From positions 1 to 36,431 of the forward strand of contig JANQSF010000038.1 in the NCBI GenBank assembly GCA_028284155.1: a DNA stretch of 36,431 bases, in the 5' to 3' direction. Position 1 is the stretch's first letter. Each line of letters opens with the position of its first letter. A model generated the notes under the pieces. It saw only the letters and a program-made list of their open reading frames with translations. It had not been told where the DNA came from and ran no database searches. This DNA is from Phycisphaeraceae bacterium (GTDB taxonomy: Bacteria > Planctomycetota > Phycisphaerae > Phycisphaerales > Phycisphaeraceae). Shown piece after piece: positions 16,027 to 25,603 of this stretch. The translations under genes and the position numbers were made by a program.

Positions 16027-19000
16027 ATGCGCTTATCGAAGTTGACCCTGGTGGGGTTCAAGTCGTTCGCTGACAAGACGGACATCGTCTTCAACGCACC
16101 AATCACCGGCATCGTCGGCCCTAACGGTTGTGGCAAGTCCAACGTCGTGGACGCCATCAAGTGGGTGCTCGGCTCGCTGTCGCCCAAGAGCCTGCGCGGC
16201 GACCAGATGCTCGACATGATCTTCAACGGCTCGTCCACGCGCAAGCCGTCGGGCATGGCCTCGGTCACCCTCACCTTCGACAACCCGAAGGTCGAGGCCG
16301 ACCCCATGTTGGCGCGGCCCGGCAGTGTCGACCGCATGCTGCCCATCGACACCGACGAGGTCAGCGTCACCCGCCAGCTCTACCGCGACGGGTCGAGCGA
16401 GTACCTGATCAATAAGAAGCGCGCCCGCCTCCGCGACATCAAGGAACTGTTCCTCGACACGGGCATCGGCACCGACGCCTACTCGGTGATCGAGCAGGGC
16501 AAGGTCGCGCGGATGCTCGAGTCGAACGCGACCTCGCGGCGGGAGATCTTTGAGGAGGCGGCCGGCATCAGCCGGTTCAAGCAGCGCAAGAAGGAGTCGC
16601 TGCGCAAACTCGAACGCGCCGAGCAGAACCTGGTCGTCACAAGGCAGCGCCTTGGCGATATCCAGCGCCGACTGCGCAGCGTCAAGATCCAGGCGGGTCG
16701 GGCGCGCACTTATAAGGAACACACCGCCCGGCTGCGTGAGCTGCAACTGCAGTACGCGCTGGCGGAATACCACAAGTACCAGACGCAATTGGCCGAGTCG
16801 GCCGAGGCGATCGAGCAGGCCGAGGCCGACCGCGCCGCCGCCGGCCGAAAGCTCAACGAGCACGAGCAACGCCTGGCCGACACGCAGGTCGAGCGGCAGG
16901 CCGTCGAACAGCAACTGAAGCAGGTCGAGCACGAACGTGTGCAGACCGAGTCGCAACGCGAGCAGGCTGAGCAACGCAAGCGGTTCGCCGAGTCGACCCT
17001 GAACGACCTGCGACAGCAGATTGAGCGTGACACCAAGCGGCGTGACGAATTGGCCGCGCGGTGCGAGCAACTCGAACGCGAGCAGGCCGAGCACGCCGCC
17101 GACGCCGAACGACTGGCCGGCGAGCAGAGCGAAGCGCAGACCACGCTCGACGACGCGCAGGAGCGCAGCCGAGCCTTGCAACACGATCTGAATGAGAAGC
17201 GCAGCGAGCTGGAAGACGTCAAAGCCGGCATCATCACCCTGATGCGCCGCACGTCGGAACTGCGTAACGAGATCAACTCGATCGCCGCGTTCCAGGAAAA
17301 CCTGGTCAACACAAGGCAGAAACTCGACACACGTGCCGGCGAGGTGTCGGAACGGCTCGAAGAACTACTCACCGCCCGCGACGAGTCGGAACAGCGACGC
17401 GACGAATCGCAACGACTCATCGACGCACAGACCGTCAAGCTCGACGAACTCAAGGCGCAGGCCGACCAACTCGGCGGCGAGCAACGCGACCTGTCACAAC
17501 GACTCGCGCAGGCCAAGGAACGACGCAGCGGTTTGGCGTCACGTCAATCCCTGCTGCGCGAGATGCAGGACAAGCAGGAAGGCATCGCCGACCCCGTCAA
17601 AGCCGTCCTCGCCCGCAAGTCGTCCGCCCCCCAAGGCCAGGCCAATTCATTGGCCTCGGCCCACGCTCCCCCAAACACAACCTCCGATTCCCACGACACC
17701 ACATTCGACTTCGTCCGCGGCATGCTCGCGGACATGATCGAGACCGACATCGACCACGCAGCCATTGTCGAAGCGGCGCTGGGCGAGTACCAGCAGGCGT
17801 TGATCATTGACCGGCTGCAGGACATTTGCACACGCAACGGCGGGGCGGAGGCTGTGCGTTCGCTCGCGGGACGTGTCACGTTTCTCGCTGTCGATTCGTT
17901 CGGCCCGCCATTGACCGCTCCGCGCGCGGCGTTGCCGGCCACGGGCATCGAAGCCCGCCCGGTGCTCGACCTAATCCAGTTTCCCGGCCCGATCGCGCCG
18001 CTCGTTTGGCGGCTGCTCGGCCGAACGCTCATCGTGAACGACCTGCAGGACGCAAAGCTGTTGCGGCAGCAGTTGCCCGACGGCTACCGCTTCGTGACGA
18101 AGAACGGCGAACTGCTGGAAGCCGACGGCCGCGTCAGCGCCGGCCCGGTGGGAGCCGGCGCGGGCGGCCTCATCTCGCGGCGCAGCGAACTCGCCCAACT
18201 CGACATGCTGCTCGACGACCTGGACGAACGCATCCTGACCGACGGCGAGTCGTTAGCCCAACTCAGCGACCGCGCGTCGCACATCGAGCAGGTCTCGCAA
18301 GACCTGCGGCAGACGATTTACGACGCGAACACCGCGCGCGTCGAGTTGACGAGTCGGCTGGACAGCATCAACGACCAGATCGCGCAACTCGAACGCGAGC
18401 AGCCGATCATCGCGGCTGAGACCGAACAGGTCCACCGCCAACTGCACGACGCCGACGAGAAACGACGCGTGCATGAGGCCGACGCCGAGCGACTCGAAGC
18501 CGATTCAACACAACGACAGCAGTCGATCGACGCGCTCAATACCGAGATCACGTCGTTGTCCGAGCAGGCCGACGCGGCGCGCGAGACGGTCACGTCGGCG
18601 CGGGTTGATTTAGGCAAGATCGCAGAGCAGGTCGCGGCGGTGCAGCGGCAGGTCCGTCAGACCGAGATCGCCGTGGCCGACATGCAACGCCAGCGCGGCG
18701 TGCTGGACGAGCAGCTTGAGCACCACGGCAGCCGAATCGCCGACCTCGAACAGTCGGCTGAGCAGGCGAAGCAGGACGAACTGCGCGCCGCCGCGCAGCT
18801 CGACCAACTCGACGCGCAACTCGGTGACGTGCAGCAGCGGCTGACGTCAATCGATGAGCAGGCGGCGGCGCTGCGCGAACAACTGGCCGCGCACCGCGAC
18901 GCGGTTGAGTCCACGGAGCGATCGTTGCACGAATTACAAATGCAACGACGCGAGTTGGAGGTCAAGGCCGAGGGCGTCTGCCAGCGCGCGCAGGAGCAGT

Positions 19001-20154
19001 TGAGCTTGGATGTCGTCGAGGCGTATCGCGCAGCGATGGCGGGCGGGGAGCAAAGACACGAAGGGGATGAGTCGCAGTCTTTGGAAGTGATTGACGAGGC
19101 GGAAGCCACTTCAGTGGCTGGCTCGCCCCCAGAAGTTCAGGACTCATCCGATCCCACAGGTGAATCTTATTCCGAGGCGGGCGACTTCACCATCGACTGG
19201 GAAGCCGTCGAGACCGAAGTCAACGAACTTCGCCGCAAACTCGACCGCCTGGGCAACGTCAACCTCGACGCGATCGACGAGCAGGCGGGTCTTGAAGAAG
19301 GCGAGCGCGAGTTGGCTGAGCAGGTCGATGACATCGACCAGGCGCGCGGCAAGCTCATTCAGTTGATCAAGCAGATCAACGACGACAGCCGCGTGCGTTT
19401 CGAAGAGACGTTCAACAAGATCCGCGAAAACTTCGCCGACCAGAACGGCCTGTTCCGTCGGCTGTTCGGCGGCGGCCGAGCCGACCTGTTCCTTCAGCCC
19501 GATGAAGAGGGCAACGTCGATGTGCTGGAAAGCGGCATCGAGATCGTCGCCAAACCACCGGGCAAAGAGCCGCAGTCGATCAGCCTGTTGTCCGGCGGTG
19601 AGAAGACGATGACGGCCGTCGCGTTGTTGCTTTCGATCTTCCAATGTCGCCCCAGCCCATTCGCGATCCTGGACGAAGTTGACGCCGCGCTGGACGAGGC
19701 GAACGTGCACCGCTTTGCGAACATCCTCAAGAGCTTCCTCGACCACAGCCACTTCATCGTGATCACGCACAACAAGGGCACGATGCAGGCCTGCGACATC
19801 CTGTACGGCATCACAATGCAGGAGCGCGGCGTGTCGAAGCGCGTGAGTGTGAAGTTCGACGAGGTCAGCGCCGACGGCCGAATTGCACAGCACGCGATCG
19901 ACAAACAGAACCAGCAGGACAAGCAGGCCGCCGTCGTGGACGATCCCGATTTGCAAGATTCGCAGGTCGAGCCCGCGCCCGCAGGCGTGGCCGATTCATC
20001 GGCCGGGCAGACGACCCCCGACGCCCAGCCCGAATTGGCCGAATCCGAATCCGCGCCTTCCAATGGCAACGGCAAGAAAGGCCGACTCCGCGCCCGCCTC
20101 GCGTCGATGGTGGCTGAGAAAGAGCAGGCCGAGTTGGAGCCGTCGAACAACTGA
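16027..20154 (+). CDS. smc: Chromosome segregation ATPase SMC
   Basis: SMC dimers form the ring of condensin and load onto DNA with ScpA and ScpB. The ATG at 16027 has GGGAGG 10 nt upstream and begins [18 protein letters not shown], the canonical SMC start. The open frame to 15928 adds unconserved residues. Walker A is GPNGCGKSN (31-39). Long coiled coils flank a hinge at about residues 560-720. The ABC signature [12 protein letters not shown] lies at about 1186 and Walker [16 protein letters not shown] at about 1212. At 1375 residues it is nearly 200 longer than typical. The excess is in three variable inserts: before the hinge (~525-555), in the C-terminal coil (~1010-1060), and a Glu/Pro-rich tail after ~1290. 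Each contains one short palindrome of the same design. Confidence 0.95.
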   Translation: MRLSKLTLVGFKSFADKTDIVFNAPITGIVGPNGCGKSNVVDAIKWVLGSLSPKSLRGDQMLDMIFNGSSTRKPSGMASVTLTFDNPKVEADPMLARPGSVDRMLPIDTDEVSVTRQLYRDGSSEYLINKKRARLRDIKELFLDTGIGTDAYSVIEQGKVARMLESNATSRREIFEEAAGISRFKQRKKESLRKLERAEQNLVVTRQRLGDIQRRLRSVKIQAGRARTYKEHTARLRELQLQYALAEYHKYQTQLAESAEAIEQAEADRAAAGRKLNEHEQRLADTQVERQAVEQQLKQVEHERVQTESQREQAEQRKRFAESTLNDLRQQIERDTKRRDELAARCEQLEREQAEHAADAERLAGEQSEAQTTLDDAQERSRALQHDLNEKRSELEDVKAGIITLMRRTSELRNEINSIAAFQENLVNTRQKLDTRAGEVSERLEELLTARDESEQRRDESQRLIDAQTVKLDELKAQADQLGGEQRDLSQRLAQAKERRSGLASRQSLLREMQDKQEGIADPVKAVLARKSSAPQGQANSLASAHAPPNTTSDSHDTTFDFVRGMLADMIETDIDHAAIVEAALGEYQQALIIDRLQDICTRNGGAEAVRSLAGRVTFLAVDSFGPPLTAPRAALPATGIEARPVLDLIQFPGPIAPLVWRLLGRTLIVNDLQDAKLLRQQLPDGYRFVTKNGELLEADGRVSAGPVGAGAGGLISRRSELAQLDMLLDDLDERILTDGESLAQLSDRASHIEQVSQDLRQTIYDANTARVELTSRLDSINDQIAQLEREQPIIAAETEQVHRQLHDADEKRRVHEADAERLEADSTQRQQSIDALNTEITSLSEQADAARETVTSARVDLGKIAEQVAAVQRQVRQTEIAVADMQRQRGVLDEQLEHHGSRIADLEQSAEQAKQDELRAAAQLDQLDAQLGDVQQRLTSIDEQAAALREQLAAHRDAVESTERSLHELQMQRRELEVKAEGVCQRAQEQLSLDVVEAYRAAMAGGEQRHEGDESQSLEVIDEAEATSVAGSPPEVQDSSDPTGESYSEAGDFTIDWEAVETEVNELRRKLDRLGNVNLDAIDEQAGLEEGERELAEQVDDIDQARGKLIQLIKQINDDSRVRFEETFNKIRENFADQNGLFRRLFGGGRADLFLQPDEEGNVDVLESGIEIVAKPPGKEPQSISLLSGGEKTMTAVALLLSIFQCRPSPFAILDEVDAALDEANVHRFANILKSFLDHSHFIVITHNKGTMQACDILYGITMQERGVSKRVSVKFDEVSADGRIAQHAIDKQNQQDKQAAVVDDPDLQDSQVEPAPAGVADSSAGQTTPDAQPELAESESAPSNGNGKKGRLRARLASMVAEKEQAELEPSNN
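17639..17656. repeat. Palindrome inside smc insert 1
   Basis: AGGCCAAT and ATTGGCCT (8-bp arms) surround a central TC. It encodes part of QANSLAS in the variable insert before the SMC hinge. It has the same design as the palindromes at 19104 and 19989. Confidence 0.5.
19104..19119. repeat. Palindrome inside smc insert 2
   Basis: AGCCACT and AGTGGCT (7-bp arms) surround a central TC. It encodes part of EATSVAG in a Ser/Glu-rich insert of the C-terminal coiled coil. Confidence 0.5.
19989..20004. repeat. Palindrome inside smc C-terminal tail
   Basis: GGCCGAT and ATCGGCC (7-bp arms) surround a central TC. It encodes part of VADSSAG in the unstructured tail after the ATPase head. Confidence 0.5.
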
Positions 20155-20184
20155 TCAAACAATGATCACGAAGGATCGACACCC

Positions 20185-20215
20185 GGCCGACGGTTTGCGG
20201 AGGCGACCGTCGGCC
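20185..20215 (+). terminator. Candidate smc transcript-end hairpin
   Basis: GGCCGACGGT and ACCGTCGGCC form a 10-bp stem with an 11-nt loop, 31 nt after the smc stop. The tract that follows (GTCTTGTG) is only weakly U-rich, so termination may be inefficient or need a factor. Confidence 0.5.
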
Positions 20216-20269
20216 GTCTTGTGCGCGGCTCGCGGTAAACTGGCGTTTTTCACCCCGTCGGTTGACGCC

Positions 20270-22129
20270 ATGTGTTATCGAGTCCTGATCGTCGTGACGC
20301 TGTTTACAAGTCTCGCCGGCACACCGCATGCCGCGGCCCAGACGACGTCGAAGCCCCTTTCACCGATGGAAGCGGCGGCGACGATGCGCGTCCCCGACGG
20401 GTTCAAGGTCACGCTGTTCGCCGGCGAGCCGGACGTCGTTCAACCGATCGGCTTCTGCATCGACGACCGCGGTCGGCTGTGGGTGGCCGAGGCGAACAAC
20501 TACCCGAACAAGAAGGCCGGCCTGCACGACCGCATCATCATTCTTGAAGACACCGACAACGACGGCACACACGACAAGCGCACCGTTTTCTACGACAAAC
20601 TTGAATACGTCACGGGCATCGAGGTCGGCTTCGGCGGGGTGTGGGTCATGTCGCCGCCAAATATGTATTTCGTTCCCGATCGCGACGGCGACGACGTGCC
20701 GGACGGTGAGCCTATTGTATTGTTAGACGGATTCGGCACGCACGCCAACGCGCACAACCTGGCCAACGGGTTCGCGTGGGGGCCGGACGGCTGGCTGTAT
20801 GCGACGCACGGGCGAACGAACTGGTCGGTCGTTGGTCCGCCCGGAACGCCGCAGGACAAACGGCTTCGTCTGGACGGTGGGCTGTGGCGGTATCACCCGG
20901 TGACGCACAAGTATGAGTGGTTCGCCGACGGCACGACGAACCCGTGGGGCGTCGACTTCGACGACTACGGCGAAGCGTTTTGTTGCAACTGCGTCAACCC
21001 GCACTTGTTCCACATGATCCAGGGCGCGCACTACGAGCCGTGGCGGAACCGCAAGTCGAGCCAGTTCGCGTACCAACGCATCAAGACGATCGCCGACCAC
21101 CTGCACTACGAGGGCAAGAGTTGGACCGACTCGCGCAAGGGTACGGCGAAGACGCTTGAGATGGGCGGCGGGCACGCGCACTCGGGCACGATGGTCTACC
21201 TCGGCGGCGCCTGGCCGAAGCGGTACCGGAACACCGTGTTCATGAACAACATCCACGGCAAGCGGATCAACAACGACGTGCTGAAGCGGAGGGGCAGCGG
21301 CTACGTCGCGACGCACGGCAAGGATTTCATGTTCGCCAAAGACCCATGGTTCGTCGGCGTGACCGTCGCTTACGGGCCGGACGGGAATGTATACGTCAGC
21401 GATTGGTCCGACACGGGCGAGTGTCACCACACACGGAACACGCAGCGGACGACGGGTCGGCTGTTCAAGGTGGTCTACGCTGAGCAAGGCGGTGATGCGA
21501 CGAAGCAAGGGACGGCGCGGCGCGGCGTAGTCAACGTGGCGGCAATGACAGACCGTGAATTGGTCGAGCAACACCTGAACCGAAACGACTGGTGGGTGCG
21601 TCATGCCCGGCGTGTGTTGCAGGAGCGTGCGGCGGCGGGGCGGTTGAGCGACGAGGCTGTCGGGATGTTGATCAGCATGATCCGATCGCAAGGCGATGTG
21701 ACCCGACGCCTGCGCGCCCTTTGGACGTTGCACGCGATCGGCAAACTCGATGCACCGATGCCGGCGACGCTGCTGGCTGACGAAAACGAGCACATCCGCG
21801 CGTGGGCTGTGCGGCTTGAGTTGGAAGACCGTGCGGTATCTGGCGACCTGCACGCCAGACTCGTGTCGATGGCTGAGTCTGACCCGTCGCCCGTTGTGCG
21901 CTTGGCGCTCGCTTCGGGCTTGCAACGCCTGCCGTTCGCGCGGCGTTGGCCGATCGCGGAACGGCTGGCGATGCACGCCGAGGACGAGGACGATCAGAAC
22001 CTCCCGCTGATGATCTGGTACGGCGTCGAGCCGATAGTGCCCGCTGACAAGGCGCGGGCGTTGAAGCTGGCGCAGACGACGCGCATCGGGATCATTCGGC
22101 AGTTCATCGCGCGGCGGTTGGCCGAGTGA
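20270..22129 (+). CDS. PVC-type membrane-bound dehydrogenase-like beta-propeller with HEAT repeats, short form
   Basis: The ATG at 20270 begins a signal peptide (MCYRVLIVVTLFTSLAG...AAAQ). Upstream frame back to 19883 overlaps smc and was rejected. Of 619 residues, about 35-420 form the six-bladed propeller of the planctomycete 'putative membrane-bound dehydrogenase' family: PDGFKVTLFAGEPDVVQPIG, DDRGRLWVAEANNYP, GFAWGPDGWLYATHGR, TTNPWGVDFDDYGE, and GPDGNVYVSDWSDTGECHH. HEAT-like repeats follow (about 450-600). Full-length relatives usually exceed 900 residues and end in a cytochrome c domain with CxxCH. This one has none, so it may pass electrons to a separate cytochrome, or it may be a non-redox binding protein. 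The substrate is unknown. Confidence 0.82.
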   Translation: MCYRVLIVVTLFTSLAGTPHAAAQTTSKPLSPMEAAATMRVPDGFKVTLFAGEPDVVQPIGFCIDDRGRLWVAEANNYPNKKAGLHDRIIILEDTDNDGTHDKRTVFYDKLEYVTGIEVGFGGVWVMSPPNMYFVPDRDGDDVPDGEPIVLLDGFGTHANAHNLANGFAWGPDGWLYATHGRTNWSVVGPPGTPQDKRLRLDGGLWRYHPVTHKYEWFADGTTNPWGVDFDDYGEAFCCNCVNPHLFHMIQGAHYEPWRNRKSSQFAYQRIKTIADHLHYEGKSWTDSRKGTAKTLEMGGGHAHSGTMVYLGGAWPKRYRNTVFMNNIHGKRINNDVLKRRGSGYVATHGKDFMFAKDPWFVGVTVAYGPDGNVYVSDWSDTGECHHTRNTQRTTGRLFKVVYAEQGGDATKQGTARRGVVNVAAMTDRELVEQHLNRNDWWVRHARRVLQERAAAGRLSDEAVGMLISMIRSQGDVTRRLRALWTLHAIGKLDAPMPATLLADENEHIRAWAVRLELEDRAVSGDLHARLVSMAESDPSPVVRLALASGLQRLPFARRWPIAERLAMHAEDEDDQNLPLMIWYGVEPIVPADKARALKLAQTTRIGIIRQFIARRLAE

Positions 22130-22192
22130 TGGCGATGGGATCGGTTGCTGGCGTCGTCGATTCGCCGTTACTTTGCGATTCATCTTTACGAG

Positions 22193-22340
22193 TGAAACGC
22201 AAAGAGCGTCAGGAAACGCAAAGAGCGCAAAGGTCAGAAAGAAGTGGTGAGTGTTTGTGCGCTGTAGGGCGGTCTTGAGGCGATCGGTCCCTCCGACTTC
22301 GCCACTCGCTATTCGCAACTCGTCACTCGCCATTCTTCTC
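22193..22340. repeat. Heptad-period repeats in the spacer before the IDH gene
   Basis: Two blocks are visible. Block one (about 22193-22234) repeats AAACGCAAAGAGCG with a short interruption. Block two (about 22300-22340) is a run of 7-nt units of the form ACTCGCY / ATTCGCA / ACTCGTC. The spacer (22130-22363) separates two plus-strand genes and contains no ORF of note. Confidence 0.6.
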
Positions 22341-22351
22341 CTCCCCCCGCC

Positions 22352-22357
22352 TACAGT
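22352..22357 (+). promoter_or_regulatory. Candidate -10 box (TACAGT) for leaderless IDH mRNA
   Basis: TACAGT ends 6 nt before the ATG at 22364, and the preceding sequence is C-rich with no Shine-Dalgarno sequence. No recognisable -35 was found. Confidence 0.4.
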
Positions 22358-22363
22358 CGTTGC

Positions 22364-23389
22364 ATGGCGACACATGAAACTGTTCTGATTCCCGGTGACG
22401 GCATCGGCCCCGAGGTGACGGCCGCGGTGACGCGCATCCTCGCGTCGGCCGACGCGCCGCTGAACTGGGTCGAGCACCAGGCCGGCCTGGCGGCGCTCGA
22501 GTCGGGCGATGAGGTGCTTCCCGAGACGACGCTCGAAGCGATCGAGCACCACGGTGTGGCGCTCAAGGGGCCTTGCACGACGCCGGTCGGCAAGGGGTTC
22601 ACGTCGGTCAACGTGCAGTTGCGCAAACGGCTGAACCTCTACGCGGCCGTGCGGCCGGTGCGCAACCTCGAAGGCGTCGAGACGCGGTTCGACGACGTGG
22701 ACCTGATTGTGATCCGCGAGAACACCGAGGGCCTGTACTCGGGCGTCGAGAACGAGGTGACGCCCGGCGTTGTCACGAGCATGAAGGTCGCGACGGAAGA
22801 GGCCTGTACGCGCATCGCGCGGTGGGCATTCCGTTTTGCCACGAAGCGGCAGCGCAAGAAGATCACCGTGTTCCACAAGGCCAATATCATGAAGATGACG
22901 GACGGCCTGTTCATCCGCTGCGCGCAGGCCATCCACGAGGAAGAGTACCCGAACATCGAGTACGAGCAGCACATCATCGACGCCGGCTGCATGCGCCTCG
23001 TGCAGGACCCGTCGCGGTACGACGTGCTGCTGCTGGAGAACCTTTACGGCGACGTCGTCAGCGACCTGTGCGCCGGGCTCGTCGGCGGGCTGGGTGTCGT
23101 GCCGGGGTCGAACTTCGGCGAAGAGGCGGCGATCTTCGAGGCGGTGCACGGCTCGGCCCCGGACATCGCGGGCAAGGGTGTCGCTAATCCGCTTGCCCTG
23201 CTCATGTCGGCCGTGATGATGTTGAACCACTTGGCCGACACACGCAAAGACGACGCCTGCCGCGCGGTCGCGAAGAAGATCAAGGCCGCGTACAACACGG
23301 CGCTGCGCGACGGCGCGAAGACACGCGACCTCAAGGGCGAGCTGAATACCGAACAGTTTGCGGACACGGTGATTGAACGCTTGGGATAG
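22364..23389 (+). CDS. Isocitrate dehydrogenase, NAD-type (IDH/IMDH family)
   Basis: This enzyme oxidatively decarboxylates isocitrate to 2-oxoglutarate in the TCA cycle. It is 341 residues long, the size of mitochondrial NAD-IDH subunits and homoisocitrate/isopropylmalate dehydrogenases rather than of the ~415-residue E. coli Icd. Motifs are LIPGDGIGPEV (8-18), TPVGKGFTSVNVQLRKRLNL (73-92, substrate Ser and Arg), AVRPVRN, RENTEGLYSGVE (118-129, catalytic Tyr125), FHKANIMK (Lys172), the metal Asp pair around D230 and D234, and HGSAPDIAGKGVANP (262-276) for the cofactor. The phosphate-loop Ser in FTSVN and the GKGFTS context favour isocitrate over isopropylmalate. NAD rather than NADP is inferred from overall similarity. 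Confidence 0.85.
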   Translation: MATHETVLIPGDGIGPEVTAAVTRILASADAPLNWVEHQAGLAALESGDEVLPETTLEAIEHHGVALKGPCTTPVGKGFTSVNVQLRKRLNLYAAVRPVRNLEGVETRFDDVDLIVIRENTEGLYSGVENEVTPGVVTSMKVATEEACTRIARWAFRFATKRQRKKITVFHKANIMKMTDGLFIRCAQAIHEEEYPNIEYEQHIIDAGCMRLVQDPSRYDVLLLENLYGDVVSDLCAGLVGGLGVVPGSNFGEEAAIFEAVHGSAPDIAGKGVANPLALLMSAVMMLNHLADTRKDDACRAVAKKIKAAYNTALRDGAKTRDLKGELNTEQFADTVIERLG

Positions 23390-23447
23390 CAGTTGGCTTC
23401 AGCCTTGGCCGATAGTCATCTCGCACATCTGGATCTACCGGATCAAC

Positions 23448-23604
23448 CGGATCGGCAGATGGCGGTGCCCTCGCCGGGCGGGCCTGCTCACCCCCGGGGG
23501 CGCCGCAGCGGCTTGGCGCTGCGCTTCAATGGAACGGCTTCGCCGTGCGGATGACATGAGATGAAGGGCCTCGCCGCCGGCCCCTCAAACTCCCCGGCTC
23601 CCCC
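23448..23604 (-). repeat. Dispersed ~150-nt structured repeat, copy B
   Basis: On the minus strand this aligns with copy A (13260-13407) over its whole length, with scattered substitutions and a few short insertions, including a C/G-rich one where copy A has CTTGAG. It lies in the 482-nt spacer between the convergent IDH and ankyrin genes. The spacer also holds copy C. Positions 23605-23790 contain no gene or structure I can support. Confidence 0.75.
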
Positions 23605-23790
23605 GCGGAAGGTCGGGCCACTCGTCGAGCGCAAGGTGCGCGCCTGATCTCTAGAGGACTACCGGCGGTTTATCTTGGGTGGGACGCGCTACGGAAATCC
23701 CGTGTCTGGGGGACGCCCGCGTCTTTGATGTGTGCGGCGCGAGACGTGTTATCGCGGGCGAAACACGGTTGTTCGTTGGCGCCGAGTCTG

Positions 23791-23833
23791 AGCCACTCTG
23801 GCGATTGAAGAGGCCCGCCCGGCAGGGCATCGC
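23791..23833 (+). repeat. Dispersed structured repeat, partial copy C
   Basis: This matches positions 13351-13393 of copy A with about six mismatches, including AGGCCCGCCCGGCAGGGCA without change. It faces copy B in the same spacer, so B and C form a long inverted pair between convergent genes. Confidence 0.65.
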
Positions 23834-23871
23834 ATCTTTTCCCCATTGAAAAACTGGAAGGACCCGAATTG

Positions 23872-24303
23872 CTAGACCTCGCGTTCTTCCGACTTGGCCC
23901 ACGAGCGGAGAAACTGTTCGCATTCGCTCCTTTCATAGAAACGTGCCCAGTCAAGAGGTGTCTTGCCCTCGGCATCCTTGACGTGCTGCTGCGTACCACT
24001 TGCCTGCATTAGAGCCAGAACATCGACCGAGTCTCCCATTGCCGCATAATGCAACGGGTACATCCCAACATCGTTCGGAAGATTGGGATCCGCGCCATGA
24101 GCCAGTAACAACTTGACGATCTCGGCATTGCCTACATCACAAGCCGCCAATATCGGCGTGTCTCCGTCGTCGTTGATGCGCGCGTTCACGTCCTGGCCGG
24201 CGGCGAGACATGCGGCGACGAGTTCCAGGTCCTCGTAGACGACGCCGTGGACCAATGACTCCAATTCGTTCGGCGGCCACTTCCTTTTTCGGGGGTGTGA
24301 CAT
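23872..24303 (-). CDS. Small ankyrin-repeat protein
   Basis: The ATG at 24303 has GGAGG 7 nt upstream, whereas the TTG two codons earlier overlaps that site. The 143 residues contain about three ankyrin repeats (about 15-125) with hallmarks DGDTPILAACDVGNAEIVKLLLAHGADPN and GMYPLHYAAMGDSVDVLALM, plus a capping half repeat GKTPLDWARFYERSECEQFL. There is no signal peptide, so it is cytoplasmic and probably binds a protein partner. Its sequence is less GC-rich than its neighbours. Small solitary ankyrin proteins are sometimes immunity proteins of contact-dependent toxins, but no toxin is seen here. It is followed at 24326 by the stop of the next minus-strand gene, so the two may be co-transcribed. 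Confidence 0.85.
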   Translation of the reverse strand: MSHPRKRKWPPNELESLVHGVVYEDLELVAACLAAGQDVNARINDDGDTPILAACDVGNAEIVKLLLAHGADPNLPNDVGMYPLHYAAMGDSVDVLALMQASGTQQHVKDAEGKTPLDWARFYERSECEQFLRSWAKSEEREV

Positions 24304-24325
24304 GAGCAATCCTCCGGTGTTTCAA

Positions 24326-25543
24326 CTATCGGCCATCCGACACCAGATTCCCCTCGACTACCGATGATTCCAGCGACGACCGGTCCGCTTCTGAATCCGC
24401 GATCAGGTTGCCGGCGATGAGCACGTGTTTGCTCGCCGTGCCCTTCAACTCGATCGCCTTCGGCCGAAGGCTGGCGAAGACGTTGCCGGTGACGGCGATG
24501 TCACGGGTCGATTCGAGTTGGATGCCAATCGCCTTGCGGTCGTTCTCGCGGCGTTTGACCTTGCCGTCGCCGATGTAGCTGTTCGAAAAGTTGTTGCCCG
24601 TGATCGTGATGCGCCCGCTGTTCGGCCCGACACGGATGGAGTGATCGCCCATGATGGTGAACGTGTTGGCGCTGACTGCGCAGCCGTGCGCGTCGCGGAG
24701 GTCGACGCCGCCGCCGTTGTGCGCGATGACGTTGGCGCTAAGCGTATTGCCGTAGCAGTCGCGGTCGAGCACGACGGCGAACAGCTTGCACTCCTCGATC
24801 ATGTTGCCCGACACGACCGAACCGTACGTGTTCTCGATCACGACGCCTCGGCCGAGGTGGTCGTCCAGGCAGTTGCCGGTCATGCAGAGGTTGAAGCCGT
24901 CGAAGCAGCGCACGCCATCGACGTTCTCCTCGAACTGGTTCGACGCGACGACGATGTCGTGGCAGCCCAGCAGGTTCAGACCGGTGCCCTTGTTGTACGT
25001 GACCAGGCAGTCGTTGACGCGTGGGTCTTCGTAGCAGTGGTCAAGCTGAATGCCGTCGCCGCCGTGATAGCTGACGGTCACACCCTGGATGAACACCTCG
25101 TTGACCCGATCAGCCAGGATGCCGTGGCCGGACTTGGCGTTACCGGTGACGCGGAGATCGGCCACGCGAATGCGCCACAGCCGTTCGTTCTTCGGCGCGT
25201 CGGCCGGCTTGCGCAGGACGATCGCGGGTTGGCCGGCCGTGTTCGTGTTCTTGATGTGCGTGGCTGTCCCGCTGCCTTCGAGCGTCGTGTCGGGAGTGCG
25301 CACGATCAGCGGCCTTTTAATCTCGAACAGGCCCGGCGGGATGCGGACGATGCCGCCCTCAGCCGGCAGCGCGTCGATCGCCGCCTGGATCGACGGGTGA
25401 CGCGCCGCGTCGATGATCGGCCGCGAGCCGGTCAAGCCCACGTGCGGCTGATTCTGAGCGGTCAACAGGCCCGGCCGTGTCAGGACGACCGCCGCGACGA
25501 TGCAGCCGGCCGCGCCGAGAACGATCCAGTGGGTACGTGTCAT
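24326..25543 (-). CDS. Exported right-handed parallel beta-helix protein
   Basis: The start is the ATG at 25543 with CAGGAG 8 nt upstream. The longer frame to 25627 overlaps the divergent yjbQ leader. Residues 1-28 form a signal or anchor (THWIVLGAAGCIVAAVVL). About residues 45-110 resemble the pectate-lyase-superfamily entry segment (SIQAAIDALPAEGGIVRIPPGLFEI). From about 115 to 395, PbH1-type coils repeat, for example HDIVVASNQFEENVDGVRC, YGSVVSGNMIEECKL and GRITITGNNFSN. The total is 405 residues. Such proteins bind or cut acidic polysaccharides, but no catalytic triad can be assigned by eye. The tight spacing to the ankyrin gene (22 nt) suggests one transcript. Confidence 0.85.
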   Translation of the reverse strand: MTRTHWIVLGAAGCIVAAVVLTRPGLLTAQNQPHVGLTGSRPIIDAARHPSIQAAIDALPAEGGIVRIPPGLFEIKRPLIVRTPDTTLEGSGTATHIKNTNTAGQPAIVLRKPADAPKNERLWRIRVADLRVTGNAKSGHGILADRVNEVFIQGVTVSYHGGDGIQLDHCYEDPRVNDCLVTYNKGTGLNLLGCHDIVVASNQFEENVDGVRCFDGFNLCMTGNCLDDHLGRGVVIENTYGSVVSGNMIEECKLFAVVLDRDCYGNTLSANVIAHNGGGVDLRDAHGCAVSANTFTIMGDHSIRVGPNSGRITITGNNFSNSYIGDGKVKRRENDRKAIGIQLESTRDIAVTGNVFASLRPKAIELKGTASKHVLIAGNLIADSEADRSSLESSVVEGNLVSDGR

Positions 25544-25603
25544 GTCAAAGACTCCTGAGGTATGCTCGCAGGTGTTGTCCGCCAAACGAAAACGAGGTTG
25601 ACC

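Noticed and set aside
20723..23230. 835-codon minus-strand open frame across the beta-propeller and IDH genes
   Set aside because: It is Arg/His/Val/Asp-rich with no recognisable motif and is antisense to two well-supported genes. It is a typical shadow frame of high-GC DNA.
13260..23833. Repeats as a CRISPR array
   Set aside because: Copies are far apart, in opposite orientations and of unequal length, with no regular spacers and no cas genes.
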